DNA of 64,000 nucleotides from an uncultured Eudoraea sp. Lineage in GTDB: Bacteria > Bacteroidota > Bacteroidia > Flavobacteriales > Flavobacteriaceae. The first letter of the stretch is position 1. Each line of letters starts with the position of its first letter. The stretch covers positions 28,476-92,475 of the forward strand of contig CAMYJF010000008.1 of NCBI GenBank assembly GCA_947258555.1. The letters are read 5' to 3'. The notes beneath the pieces were generated by a model. That model did not search any database, was not told the DNA's origin, and worked only from the letters and a program-made list of their open reading frames with translations. Positions 8,167-16,869 of this stretch are shown piece after piece. The position numbers were made by a program, and so were the translations under genes.

Positions 8167-8863
8167 AACTCCCCATATCAGCATAATAATACCGGTGCTT
8201 AATGAAGCCGGCAACCTCCATTCGCTCAAAGCCCAGCTAAAAGCGCAAGCCTTTTCCTATAGTTCTTTAGAAATATTACTTGTCGATGGCGGAAGCACAG
8301 ATGATACCCGTTCTATTGCTTCTGCATTGGATTTCAAAGTTGTTTCCTCCCATAAAGGAAGAGCGAAGCAGATGAATCGAGGCGCGGCACTGGCCTCAGC
8401 TGATATCCTGTATTTTTTACATGCGGATACCCTTCCTCCCAAAAATTTTGACATTTCAATTCGAGATTCAGTGGCAAATGGCAACAAAGCGGGTTGCTTC
8501 CGGATGCGTTTTGATTCCGAAAGTCCATTTCTAAAATTCTTTTCCTGGTTTAGCCGATTGAATCACAGGTTGTGCCGTGGAGGTGATCAGTCGCTCTTTA
8601 TCTCCAAAGACCTATTTTATAAATTAGGCGGCTTTGATGAAAACTATACAGTGTATGAGGATAGCGAATTCATAAACCGTATCTATAAACAGAGTGCGTT
8701 TAGAATTATCCCGGAATCAGTAGTAACTTCAGCACGGAAATATGAGGACAGAGGTGAGCTAACCTTGCAGTACCACTTTGGCGTCATCCACTTAAAGAAT
8801 TACTTAGGTGCCGGACCTGAGCAGTTATATGAGTATTACAAGAAGAATATTGAGTCTTACTGA
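8153..8863 (+). CDS. TIGR04283-family glycosyltransferase (arsenosugar-associated GT2)
   Basis: This is a soluble GT-A fold family 2 glycosyltransferase of 236 residues. The nucleotide-binding start ISIIIPVLNEAGNL (8-21), ILLVDGGSTDDT (about 42-53) and the metal-binding motif FLHADTLPP near 86 are all present, as are RGGDQSLFI and the catalytic-base-like ED in YTVYEDSEF. The TIGR04283 family is named for its association with arsenosugar synthesis and co-occurs with TIGR04282. The sugar donor and acceptor are not known. The start overlaps DUF547, and the end overlaps the tail of the convergent GH113-like gene by 7 bp, so this is the last gene of the cluster. Confidence 0.85.
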   Translation: MKPAKTPHISIIIPVLNEAGNLHSLKAQLKAQAFSYSSLEILLVDGGSTDDTRSIASALDFKVVSSHKGRAKQMNRGAALASADILYFLHADTLPPKNFDISIRDSVANGNKAGCFRMRFDSESPFLKFFSWFSRLNHRLCRGGDQSLFISKDLFYKLGGFDENYTVYEDSEFINRIYKQSAFRIIPESVVTSARKYEDRGELTLQYHFGVIHLKNYLGAGPEQLYEYYKKNIESY

Positions 8864-9861
8864 TTGTTCTTATAGTAGGTTCTTATAACCTCCTGTGCCG
8901 GTTTATTCTGAGGTGTGAATCGGTTATCATCGGATCCTCCTGCCGCATCGTGATGGGTAAACCATTTCCACAGAAAGCCGCCAGCGAACCAGGGTTCCGA
9001 CCAGAATTTTTCAAATAATGCCTTTTTTGCATTCACCTGGGCATCCATATTGGCCTGCTCCTCATTACGATCTACCAACCATGGTTTTTTAGCCGTATAA
9101 TCCATACTCCTGTAGCCAAATTCCGTGAATATCACAGGTTTGTCATAGGTAGCAGAAAGTTCAGATAATTCCTCTTTCCACCGGTCCCAGCCTTCCGACA
9201 ATTGGTCTACACTGGGTGTTTTTTCTTCGGATAAGGGAAAATAGGCGTCTACCCCAATATAATCCAGGCTAGACCAAAACGGTGTTCGTGTATATTCATC
9301 CCAGTTAGCTGCATAGGTCAGTTTCCCTGGGTAGATATTTTTGATGTCTACAATTAACTTCTCCCAATACAGCGGACGCTGACTAATAAATTCTTCTAAT
9401 TCCGTTCCAATACAAAACATCTCCACGCGCATATCTTTTGCGAGCTTGGCAAAAGTCAGAATAAACTCTTTATAAGATCTTTCCAGGATCTGCCACTCAC
9501 TTTCTGTCTTCATTGCGAGATCCCCGGTAAACTCCCCTCGCCAGATCCAGATCTGAGGTTTGAGCATTACTTTTATCTTATTCCGGTGTAAGACACGGAT
9601 ATACTGTTCCGCACCTTCAATTGTTTCTCCAAACCACTGCCTGTCTGTATTAAAAATGATATCAGGGGAGCTCAAATCCCTGATAAAGCCAAAGGGCATA
9701 ACGGCAGCATATCCTGCATTTATATCTAATACAGGGTTCACATGTTTCTGCATGGCCTTATCCCGTGAAGCAACAAAGCTCACACCGTTGATCTTCCCGG
9801 CATACTGGCTCGCGCAGGAGACCTGAAGGAAAATAATTACAAGTAGGGTGAATCTCTTCAT
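8857..9861 (-). CDS. GH113-like TIM-barrel glycoside hydrolase lipoprotein
   Basis: This is a predicted retaining beta-mannanase-like enzyme attached as a lipoprotein. The frame extends upstream to 9912, but the ATG at 9861 starts a proper signal peptide ending in LQVSC (Cys16), so I use that. The barrel strands follow the GH113 pattern: GVSF (26-29), VMLKPQIWIW (98-107), acid/base Glu154 in CIGTELEEF, DYIGVDAYFPL (200-210) and nucleophile Glu247 in IFTEFGYRS. GGFLWKWF near the end is also typical. Length is 334 residues. It stands between the arsenosugar-type cluster and the oxidoreductase pair but runs in the opposite direction, so a functional link to either is not supported. Confidence 0.83.
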   Translation of the reverse strand: MKRFTLLVIIFLQVSCASQYAGKINGVSFVASRDKAMQKHVNPVLDINAGYAAVMPFGFIRDLSSPDIIFNTDRQWFGETIEGAEQYIRVLHRNKIKVMLKPQIWIWRGEFTGDLAMKTESEWQILERSYKEFILTFAKLAKDMRVEMFCIGTELEEFISQRPLYWEKLIVDIKNIYPGKLTYAANWDEYTRTPFWSSLDYIGVDAYFPLSEEKTPSVDQLSEGWDRWKEELSELSATYDKPVIFTEFGYRSMDYTAKKPWLVDRNEEQANMDAQVNAKKALFEKFWSEPWFAGGFLWKWFTHHDAAGGSDDNRFTPQNKPAQEVIRTYYKNNQ

Positions 9862-9967
9862 ACTGGCAAAGATAGCAAGTGCTACATTTCTATAAAAAAC
9901 GTAAAAAATCAACTTATCTTTTAGTTTTTATCTTTAAAGGTGACAAAATGAGGAATAAGCCCAATAC

Positions 9968-11317
9968 ATGGAGACCATATTAATTATAGGAAACGGGATT
10001 TCAGGGATCACCGCTGCAAGGCATATCCGCAAACTTTCCGACAAACGCATCATTGTAATTTCTGGTGAAACAGATCATTTTTTCTCAAGAACAGCTTTGA
10101 TGTATGTATATATGGGCCATATGCAATACGAACATATTAAGCCCTATGAAGATTGGTTTTGGGGAAAAAATCGGATTGAGTTATTGCGTGCTTTTGTGAC
10201 TAAAGTGAATCCCGAAACAAAGGAAATCACCCTGGATAATATCCGTAACTTAAAATATGATAAGCTTGTTATAGCCACTGGTTCGAAACCAAATAAGTTT
10301 GGCTGGCCCGGACAGGACCTTCATGGCGTCCAGGGTTTGTATTCCAAACAAGATCTGGACCTCCTGGAAGTGAATGCGCCAAACAAGGATGTATGCAGAC
10401 GTGCCGTGATCGTTGGAGGCGGATTAATAGGTATAGAATTGGCAGAAATGCTCCGGAGTCGGGATATTCCTGTTACCTTCCTCGTACGTGAAAATTCGTT
10501 CTGGGATGGAGTTCTACCGGATGGCGAATCGGCTATGATCAATGAACACATACGCGAGCATCATATAGACCTTAAATTAAAAACCAATTTAGTCGAGATC
10601 CTCGATGACGGACACGGAAAAGTAAAAGCCGTAACCACAGACCAGGGACAGACCATACCCTGTGATATAGTGGGACTGACCCCAGGTGTTACCCCAAATA
10701 TCGATTTCCTAAAAGACTCAGGGATCGAACTGGGCCGGGGCGTAAAAGTCAATCGTTTTCTGGAGACCAATAAAGCCGATATATATGCCATTGGGGATTG
10801 TGCTGAACAGCATGAACCCATAGGCAACCGAAGGCCCATTGAAGCGGTATGGTATACAGGCAGAATGATGGGAGAAGCACTGGCTCAGACCCTATGTAAT
10901 AACCGCTCAGAATACAAGCCGGGGCATTGGTTCAATTCAGCTAAATTCCTGGACATAGAATACCAAACCTATGGCTGGGTATTTAGTACCCATGGCATGA
11001 AAGACTACGAAGCTCAGTTTCATTGGAGACATCCCCGTGAAAAAATATGCATTACAGTCTCCTACGATAAAAATGATGGGAAATTCCTGGGCATAAACAC
11101 GTTTGGGATCCGCTTGCGCCATGAAGTTTTTGATCGATGGCTCACAGCAGAAACTCATGTTCATGATGTTATGAAACACTTGGCCGATGCCAATTTTGAT
11201 CCTGAATTCTATGCGCATTATGAAGCCGATATTATGGCAGCATATAACGATCACGCGGGCATAGCATTGAAAGCGCAGAAAGCCAACACAAATTCCATTT
11301 TTCAACACCAATCCTAG
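9968..11317 (+). CDS. NAD(P)/FAD-dependent oxidoreductase (pyridine nucleotide-disulphide type)
   Basis: This 449-residue flavoprotein has two Rossmann motifs: IIGNGISGITAA (6-17) for FAD and VIVGGGLIGIELAE (about 146-159) for NAD(P)H. The FAD-closing DIYAIGDCAE lies near 269. It lacks the CxxxxC redox disulphide of thioredoxin/lipoamide reductases, so it is closer to the ferredoxin/rubredoxin and nitrite-reductase large-subunit type. The last 130 residues are a family-specific domain rich in His and aromatic residues. Only 3 nt separate it from the polyferredoxin gene, so the two probably form an electron-transfer pair from NAD(P)H to an iron-sulfur membrane protein. The final acceptor is unknown. 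Confidence 0.85.
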   Translation: METILIIGNGISGITAARHIRKLSDKRIIVISGETDHFFSRTALMYVYMGHMQYEHIKPYEDWFWGKNRIELLRAFVTKVNPETKEITLDNIRNLKYDKLVIATGSKPNKFGWPGQDLHGVQGLYSKQDLDLLEVNAPNKDVCRRAVIVGGGLIGIELAEMLRSRDIPVTFLVRENSFWDGVLPDGESAMINEHIREHHIDLKLKTNLVEILDDGHGKVKAVTTDQGQTIPCDIVGLTPGVTPNIDFLKDSGIELGRGVKVNRFLETNKADIYAIGDCAEQHEPIGNRRPIEAVWYTGRMMGEALAQTLCNNRSEYKPGHWFNSAKFLDIEYQTYGWVFSTHGMKDYEAQFHWRHPREKICITVSYDKNDGKFLGINTFGIRLRHEVFDRWLTAETHVHDVMKHLADANFDPEFYAHYEADIMAAYNDHAGIALKAQKANTNSIFQHQS

Positions 11318-11320
11318 ATA

Positions 11321-12913
11321 ATGAGCAGAAGCACATACGATAGAAATATGTCCTTAACCGGACAACCTCCACAGAACTTATCTGCCGGACAAAAACTGTC
11401 TACGTTAGTTGGCTTGGCTGGCCTGATGATACTGCTCCTAGCAGTCTTTAATGTAAATTTTCCAGGCAAAGGTTGGTGGTTAACACTCTCTCTGGGTCTG
11501 ATCTTTGGAGCGACGTACTGGTTCAGTAAAACATCTTACGGAAATAAACACAAAGGGATCAAGAATGACGGTGTTTGGTTCAAGTCACTATCCAGTCGCG
11601 GCTTTTGGGCCTGGATTGCGGGAATTTCACTTACCGGTTTCTACGTAGTCCTCTATTTCTATCCGGAATATCTGGGACTGGTTCAAGGCGGACAGAGCAA
11701 AGGGCTTATATCTTTATTTGACCCGCTTTCAAGGATGCTAAGTGGCAATCCTGCCAGTCAATGGTTTGTTTATGGAACACTTTATACGGTGGCCATTCTT
11801 GCGTTTGGAGTGAAATTTATCTGGAAATACAGACATAACCGTTATGAGGTCATCCGTACATTTTCGGTCATGTTCTTTCAAACGGCCTTTGCTTTTATAA
11901 TTCCCGAGATAATGGCCCGCTTGAATGGCAATTTGCCTTACTATGACCTCAAAAATATTTGGCCCTTAAACTATTACAATTTTGAACGCTATCGTATAAA
12001 CGCATTTATAGATGCCGGCGACATTGGCATGGCTATGTTGATCTTCGGTGTACTGTCTATCTTCGTTATTACACCTATCCTAACTTATAAATACGGTAAA
12101 AGATGGTATTGTTCCTGGGTGTGTGGCTGTGGCGGTTTGGCCGAAACTGCCGGGGATCCGTTCAGGCATCTTAGCGATAAGCGATTATCGGCCTGGAAGG
12201 TAGAACGATGGGTAGTTCACAGTGTGGTAGTTTTTGTGACACTGATGACTACAGCAGTTATCTATTCCTATCTCGGCAATGATACTTCTAAATACTGGCT
12301 TACCAAAGGAATGTTTTTAGGAGGTGTTACCGCACTGATCACCCTGGTCTTTTTATGGGCAATGATCTTTAAAAGAGCCCAGCTCCAAAAAGATGCCCAA
12401 TACGGGGCCATTGGTTATTTCGTAGTCATTATCGCCTTGATCGCTATGCATTATTTCAGCGGTGACGGGAACATATTCCTGTTTAAATCTGAATCCTTGC
12501 GGAAGTCTTACGGATTCCTTATCGGCAGCATCTTTTCAGGTGTGATCGGTACCGGATTCTACCCTATTTTCGGAAACCGGGTATGGTGCAGGTTCGGATG
12601 TCCGATGGCGGCGATCCTGGGCTTTCAACAGCGACTCTTCTCCCGCTTCAGGATCACGACCAATGGAGGTCAATGCATTTCCTGCGGGAATTGCTCCACC
12701 TATTGCGAGATGGGTATTGATGTCAGGGCCTATGCTCAAAAAGGAGAGAACATCGTCCGTTCCAGTTGTGTGGGTTGTGGAATCTGTTCTGCCGTATGTC
12801 CCAGAGGTGTACTTAAGTTAGAAAATGGGCCACTAAAAGGGCGGATCAAGCCTAATGAAGTTCTTTTAGGTAACGATGTAGACCTGATGGAGCTGGTAAA
12901 CGAATCTCAGTAG
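11321..12913 (+). CDS. Membrane-bound 4Fe-4S polyferredoxin (NapH/NosR-like)
   Basis: This integral membrane protein of 530 residues has about eight to ten hydrophobic segments (for example around 30-48, 92-110, 145-165, 227-250, 295-315, 325-345 and 360-375). It also has cytoplasm-type iron-sulfur motifs: CSWVCGCGG near 265, CRFGCPMAAILG near 424, and two 4Fe-4S ferredoxin clusters near the C-terminus, CISCGNCSTYC and CVGCGICSAVCP. This arrangement matches NapH/NosR-type quinol-linked electron carriers. It follows the FAD oxidoreductase directly and is probably its partner. A role in supplying low-potential electrons to a radical SAM or reductive step is possible but unsupported by sequence. 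Confidence 0.85.
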   Translation: MSRSTYDRNMSLTGQPPQNLSAGQKLSTLVGLAGLMILLLAVFNVNFPGKGWWLTLSLGLIFGATYWFSKTSYGNKHKGIKNDGVWFKSLSSRGFWAWIAGISLTGFYVVLYFYPEYLGLVQGGQSKGLISLFDPLSRMLSGNPASQWFVYGTLYTVAILAFGVKFIWKYRHNRYEVIRTFSVMFFQTAFAFIIPEIMARLNGNLPYYDLKNIWPLNYYNFERYRINAFIDAGDIGMAMLIFGVLSIFVITPILTYKYGKRWYCSWVCGCGGLAETAGDPFRHLSDKRLSAWKVERWVVHSVVVFVTLMTTAVIYSYLGNDTSKYWLTKGMFLGGVTALITLVFLWAMIFKRAQLQKDAQYGAIGYFVVIIALIAMHYFSGDGNIFLFKSESLRKSYGFLIGSIFSGVIGTGFYPIFGNRVWCRFGCPMAAILGFQQRLFSRFRITTNGGQCISCGNCSTYCEMGIDVRAYAQKGENIVRSSCVGCGICSAVCPRGVLKLENGPLKGRIKPNEVLLGNDVDLMELVNESQ

Positions 12914-13013
12914 TATTCCTATTTCAACAAATTCGGCCTACAGCCACTACTTAGATAATTTTCAACTTGCCGGATATTAATCTAGTATTTTTACGACTTC
13001 CTATGTGGATACT

Positions 13014-13703
13014 ATGGCGCGGATCAAAGTAATCATACCGGCATTTAACGAGGAAAACTCGATAGGATTGGTAATAAAAGAGATCCCCTCTTTTGTTGAG
13101 GAAATTATTGTTGTGAACAATAATTCCAGCGATAAGACGGAGGAAAAAGCCAGGGAGGCAGGTGCCACTGTACTCTTAGAAGAGCGAATGGGTTATGGAT
13201 ATGCCTGTAAAAAAGGAGTGCAGTACGTCGGGAAACAATCCAATCCACCCGATATTGTCGTATTTATCGACGGAGACTATTCTGATTACCCGGAAGAACT
13301 TCCAAAAGTGGTGGATCCAATCCTGAATAATGGCATGGACATGGTGATCGGAGCGAGGGTTAAAAACCTTCGGGAAGCCGGTTCAATGACCCCTCAGCAA
13401 GTGTTTGGGAACTGGTTAGCTACCTCATTAATGCGCTTACTCTTTAGGTCTTCTTTTACAGATCTAGGACCTTTTAGGGCAATCAGATACCCTGCCCTTA
13501 AAAGCCTTGAGATGGAGGATAACACTTATGGGTGGACAGTTGAAATGCAGTTAAAAGCACTAAAACAAGAGCTTGCAGTTTGCCAAGTACCAGTACGTTA
13601 CAAAAAAAGAATAGGGGTCTCAAAAGTGTCAGGAACGGTAAAAGGTACTATATTTGCAGGCGTAAAAATCTTGGGTTGGATATTCAAATACAGTTTTAAA
13701 TAA
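13014..13703 (+). CDS. Family 2 glycosyltransferase, polyprenyl-phosphate hexose synthase-like
   Basis: This cytosolic GT-A enzyme of about 229 residues resembles dolichyl/polyprenyl-phosphate mannose or glucose synthases but lacks C-terminal membrane helices. IKVIIPAFNEENSI opens the fold; IIVVNNNSSDKT and VVFIDGDYSDYPEEL hold the nucleotide- and metal-binding acids, and RYKKRIGVSKVSGT is the conserved tail. I prefer the ATG at 13014; an in-frame GTG at 13005 would add three residues. One base separates it from the next transferase gene. It would supply a lipid-linked sugar that the GT-C enzyme downstream could use. The exact sugar is unknown. Confidence 0.82.
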   Translation: MARIKVIIPAFNEENSIGLVIKEIPSFVEEIIVVNNNSSDKTEEKAREAGATVLLEERMGYGYACKKGVQYVGKQSNPPDIVVFIDGDYSDYPEELPKVVDPILNNGMDMVIGARVKNLREAGSMTPQQVFGNWLATSLMRLLFRSSFTDLGPFRAIRYPALKSLEMEDNTYGWTVEMQLKALKQELAVCQVPVRYKKRIGVSKVSGTVKGTIFAGVKILGWIFKYSFK

Positions 13704-13704
13704 T

Positions 13705-15189
13705 ATGGGATTAGCCTTAGCCTACTTTATTATTGCTATTTATACGATAGCCCTACTTCTTATCTTCTTCTACAGCCTTGCGCAGTTGAATTTATTGATC
13801 AACTACCTCAGTTATAAACAGCGTAATGAGGAAGCACCCAAATTCAATCTATTAGATCCAAGGGAAATTCCACACGTTACCATCCAACTTCCCATCTATA
13901 ATGAGAAGTATGTAATGGAGCGTTTACTCGATAATATTTCGCAACTGGAGTATCCTAAAAGCAAACTGGAGATCCAGGTTCTCGATGATTCTACTGACGA
14001 CTCAGTACAGGAAACAGAAGAACGCATTAAAGTGCTTCAGGAAACAGGATTGGATATTCAGCATATCAGAAGGGAAAACCGGGAAGGTTATAAAGCTGGT
14101 GCCCTCAAAGAAGGACTGATAACTGCCAAAGGTGATTTCATCGCCATATTTGATGCAGATTTCCTTCCGGATAATGACTGGCTTAAGAAGACTGTTATCT
14201 ATTTCAAAGATGAAGAGATCGGCGTGGTACAAACCCGCTGGGGACATATCAACCGAGATTACTCCACACTGACTAAGATCCAGGCCTTTGCCCTGGATGC
14301 GCATTTTACTTTGGAACAAGTGGGCCGAAATTCAAAAGGCCACTTTATTAACTTTAATGGGACAGCTGGTATCTGGCGGAAAGAATGCATCCTGGATGCC
14401 GGAAACTGGGAAGGCGATACTTTGACAGAAGACCTTGATCTAAGTTATAGAGCACAGTTAAAGAATTGGAAGTTCAAATACCTGGAGGATGTAGAAACAC
14501 CTGCAGAACTTCCGGTTGTGATCAGCGCAGCGCGCTCACAACAATTCCGATGGAACAAAGGAGGGGCTGAAAATTTCAGGAAAACTGTGTTGAGTGTGAT
14601 CGCATCCAAAAATATTTCCTTTAAAACGAAATTTCACGGAGTAATGCATTTGCTCAACAGTTCTATGTTCCTCTGCGTTTTTGTCGTGGCTGTATTGAGC
14701 ATTCCGATGCTTTACATTAAAAATATTTACGGGCATTTAGGGTGGATATTTGAAGTCACCAGTTTCTTTATTATCAGTACCGTTATTCTCTTTATTTGTT
14801 ATTGGTTTACCTACAGGAGTATACAGGGGAAAACCTTTGATGATTTTGTGGACTATATCAAGCTCTTTTTTACCTTTTTCTCAGTTGCCCTCGGATTCTC
14901 CTTGCATAATACCGTGGCAGTCCTGGAAGGTCATATGGGGAAACGCTCAGAATTTGTACGTACGCCTAAATTCAATATCAACAATCTTACAGACAGTTGG
15001 AAGGGTAACAGGTACCTGGCAAAAAAGCTTTCGCCAAACACCATACTTGAATTTGCCCTGATGGTGTATTTTCTCTTTGGTATGTATTCTGCCATTCCAT
15101 TGAACGACTTTGGTCTGTTCCCATTTCACGTGATGCTTTTCTGTGGTTTCGGCTTCGTCTTTTATAAGTCGGCCTTCGCCAAAGCATAA
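13705..15189 (+). CDS. Processive GT2, cellulose synthase (BcsA)-like membrane glycosyltransferase
   Basis: One N-terminal membrane helix (about 5-28) precedes the catalytic domain, and about four helices follow (around 320-343, 355-373, 385-405 and 450-485). The catalytic set of processive beta-glycosyltransferases is visible: VLDDSTDDS near 92, FDADFLPD near 150, the base in TEDLDLSYR near 243 and QQFRWNKGG near 277. No PilZ domain is present, so regulation by cyclic di-GMP through that route is not expected. At 494 residues it is shorter than true BcsA and fits glucomannan- or glucosylceramide-synthase-like GT2 enzymes. The module GT2/GT2/GT-C suggests synthesis of a surface glycolipid or exopolysaccharide. 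Confidence 0.85.
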   Translation: MGLALAYFIIAIYTIALLLIFFYSLAQLNLLINYLSYKQRNEEAPKFNLLDPREIPHVTIQLPIYNEKYVMERLLDNISQLEYPKSKLEIQVLDDSTDDSVQETEERIKVLQETGLDIQHIRRENREGYKAGALKEGLITAKGDFIAIFDADFLPDNDWLKKTVIYFKDEEIGVVQTRWGHINRDYSTLTKIQAFALDAHFTLEQVGRNSKGHFINFNGTAGIWRKECILDAGNWEGDTLTEDLDLSYRAQLKNWKFKYLEDVETPAELPVVISAARSQQFRWNKGGAENFRKTVLSVIASKNISFKTKFHGVMHLLNSSMFLCVFVVAVLSIPMLYIKNIYGHLGWIFEVTSFFIISTVILFICYWFTYRSIQGKTFDDFVDYIKLFFTFFSVALGFSLHNTVAVLEGHMGKRSEFVRTPKFNINNLTDSWKGNRYLAKKLSPNTILEFALMVYFLFGMYSAIPLNDFGLFPFHVMLFCGFGFVFYKSAFAKA

Positions 15190-15282
15190 CGAACATCACC
15201 ACATTTTTCGATCCATTATCCCTAATCAGGGACCCCTTGGTTTTGCGACCTATTAAAATTTTAGTTTCTTGTATTTCCTAGC

Positions 15283-15289
15283 AGAGAGG
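15283..15289 (+). promoter_or_regulatory. Ribosome-binding site supporting a TTG start
   Basis: AGAGAGG lies five bases before TTG at 15295. Most genes here lack a clear Shine-Dalgarno sequence, so this one helps to decide the TTG start of the GT-C gene. Confidence 0.45.
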
Positions 15290-15294
15290 TAATC

Positions 15295-16656
15295 TTGACC
15301 AACAACGTAACCACATATTGGAAATTACACAAGATCCCGATCCTCCTCGGTATCCTCAGCCTCATTTTCTATTTCGTATTTGCCTATCATTTGATCCGAT
15401 CCGATTTTATTAGATTGATCACTCTATATGCCGGTTTATTCCTGTTGTGTTATAAGTTGATCCAGTTCGAGAAATTCAATACCAAGTTCCTATTTGGATT
15501 GGGTTTATTATTCAGACTCGTATTCCTTTTGGCTATCCCTAACCTATCTCAGGATTTCTATCGTTTCATTTGGGATGGACAAATGATCCTCAATGGCTTC
15601 AATCCCTATCTCCATTTGCCTGGAGAAGCGTCATCAGAAATACTGAATGTCATTCCTTTTGCCTCTGAACTGGTATCTAATATGGGAACGCTTAGCGCAA
15701 GAACGTATAGCAACTATCCTCCTGTAAACCAACTGGCCTTTGCTTTAGCTGCTTTGATCGGGGGTAAAAGTATAGTGGGCCAGGTAGTGGTGTTACGTCT
15801 TATGCTGATCGGGGCAGACATAGGTGTTTTCTACTATGGGCGAAAAGTGCTGTCCAGGTTAAATGTATCACCACACATGATCTTTTGGTATTTCCTCAAC
15901 CCGCTTGTGATCATAGAACTTAGTGGGAACCTGCACTTTGAAGGCTTCATGTTATTTTTCTTCATACTATCCCTTTATTTCATTTTTAAGAAACACTGGT
16001 ATTGGGGAGCGGTATTTATGGGAGTTTCCATTAGCGTAAAGCTTATCCCCTTGTTTTTTCTGCCCTTGCTCCTTTCACATTACAAATTCAAAAAGAGCAT
16101 TTTATTCTATACCCTCACAGGTCTGGTCGTCCTGGCAAGCATGCTACCCTTTGCGAGTACAGCCATGATGTCTAATTTCGGCAATACGCTATCCCTGTGG
16201 TTCTCCAATTTTGAGTTCAATGCCGGGATCTATAATGCCGTAAAATACCTGGGCGTGCAACTGGAAGAAAAACCCTGGGAGATGATAAAGACCTATGGCA
16301 AACTCGTTCCAATTATTGTATTGATCATAGTATTCTTTACGACAACCCTTAGAAACAACAAGAATCCGCGGATCCTGGTTTCATCCATGTTACTCATTCT
16401 AAGTGCATATTATCTGATGACCCCAACCGTACACCCATGGTATCTGGTCTTCCCGATCTTTCTGTGCCTGGGTACAGAGTATCGCTTCCCCCTGTTCTGG
16501 TCTGCCCTGGTTATGCTGAGCTATTCGGCGTACAGGTTTGAGGAAACGGAAGAGGTTTTATGGCTGATATTCATTGAATATTTTGTGGTAATCTCAATGT
16601 TGATTTATGAATTTTTCAGATTTAATCGTGAAAACCTGCGCATTCATAAAAATTAG
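15295..16656 (+). CDS. GT-C type polytopic mannosyltransferase-like protein (GT87/PIG-M-like)
   Basis: This is a very hydrophobic 453-residue protein with about eleven membrane segments. The first extracytoplasmic loop holds LSQDFYRFIWDGQ near residue 84, the acidic catalytic motif of GT-C enzymes that use polyprenyl-phosphate sugars. GFNPYLHLP follows, and a late loop has PTVHPWYLV near 382. The TTG start at 15295 is chosen because it carries a good ribosome-binding site and no in-frame ATG precedes the first helix. It lies 105 nt after the BcsA-like gene in the same direction. It likely transfers a hexose from a lipid carrier to an external glycan or glycolipid; the acceptor is unknown. Confidence 0.8.
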   Translation: MTNNVTTYWKLHKIPILLGILSLIFYFVFAYHLIRSDFIRLITLYAGLFLLCYKLIQFEKFNTKFLFGLGLLFRLVFLLAIPNLSQDFYRFIWDGQMILNGFNPYLHLPGEASSEILNVIPFASELVSNMGTLSARTYSNYPPVNQLAFALAALIGGKSIVGQVVVLRLMLIGADIGVFYYGRKVLSRLNVSPHMIFWYFLNPLVIIELSGNLHFEGFMLFFFILSLYFIFKKHWYWGAVFMGVSISVKLIPLFFLPLLLSHYKFKKSILFYTLTGLVVLASMLPFASTAMMSNFGNTLSLWFSNFEFNAGIYNAVKYLGVQLEEKPWEMIKTYGKLVPIIVLIIVFFTTTLRNNKNPRILVSSMLLILSAYYLMTPTVHPWYLVFPIFLCLGTEYRFPLFWSALVMLSYSAYRFEETEEVLWLIFIEYFVVISMLIYEFFRFNRENLRIHKN

Positions 16657-16803
16657 AGGATCTTTAGGTAGATCTATGAGAATTTGTACATTAGCACTCT
16701 CATGACAACAAAAACAGACATATTATTCTTCTTGCAGGTACTAGATCTGCGTCCTGTTTTTTCTCCGACACGTCGTCGCCCGTAGGGGTGTACTATAGTC
16801 TTT

Positions 16804-16825
16804 GGAACTAGGTGAGTCCAGTTCC
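16804..16825. promoter_or_regulatory. Inverted repeat upstream of the arginine operon
   Basis: GGAACT (16804-16809) and AGTTCC (16820-16825) form a perfect six-base inverted repeat with a ten-base spacer. It lies 45 bases before the first gene of the arginine operon, in the 213-base gap that follows the GT-C gene. It is a candidate operator or small leader hairpin. No clear TAnnTTTG core was found in this gap. Confidence 0.3.
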
Positions 16826-16869
16826 GCATAATCATTCACTTTTTTGTTTCACTTTCAAATTCCTTAGCA

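Noticed and set aside
9867..9874. TATCTTTG on the minus strand as promoter of the GH113-like gene
   Set aside because: It lies only five bases before the start codon with no -33 TTG, which would give an almost leaderless transcript; kept as coincidence.
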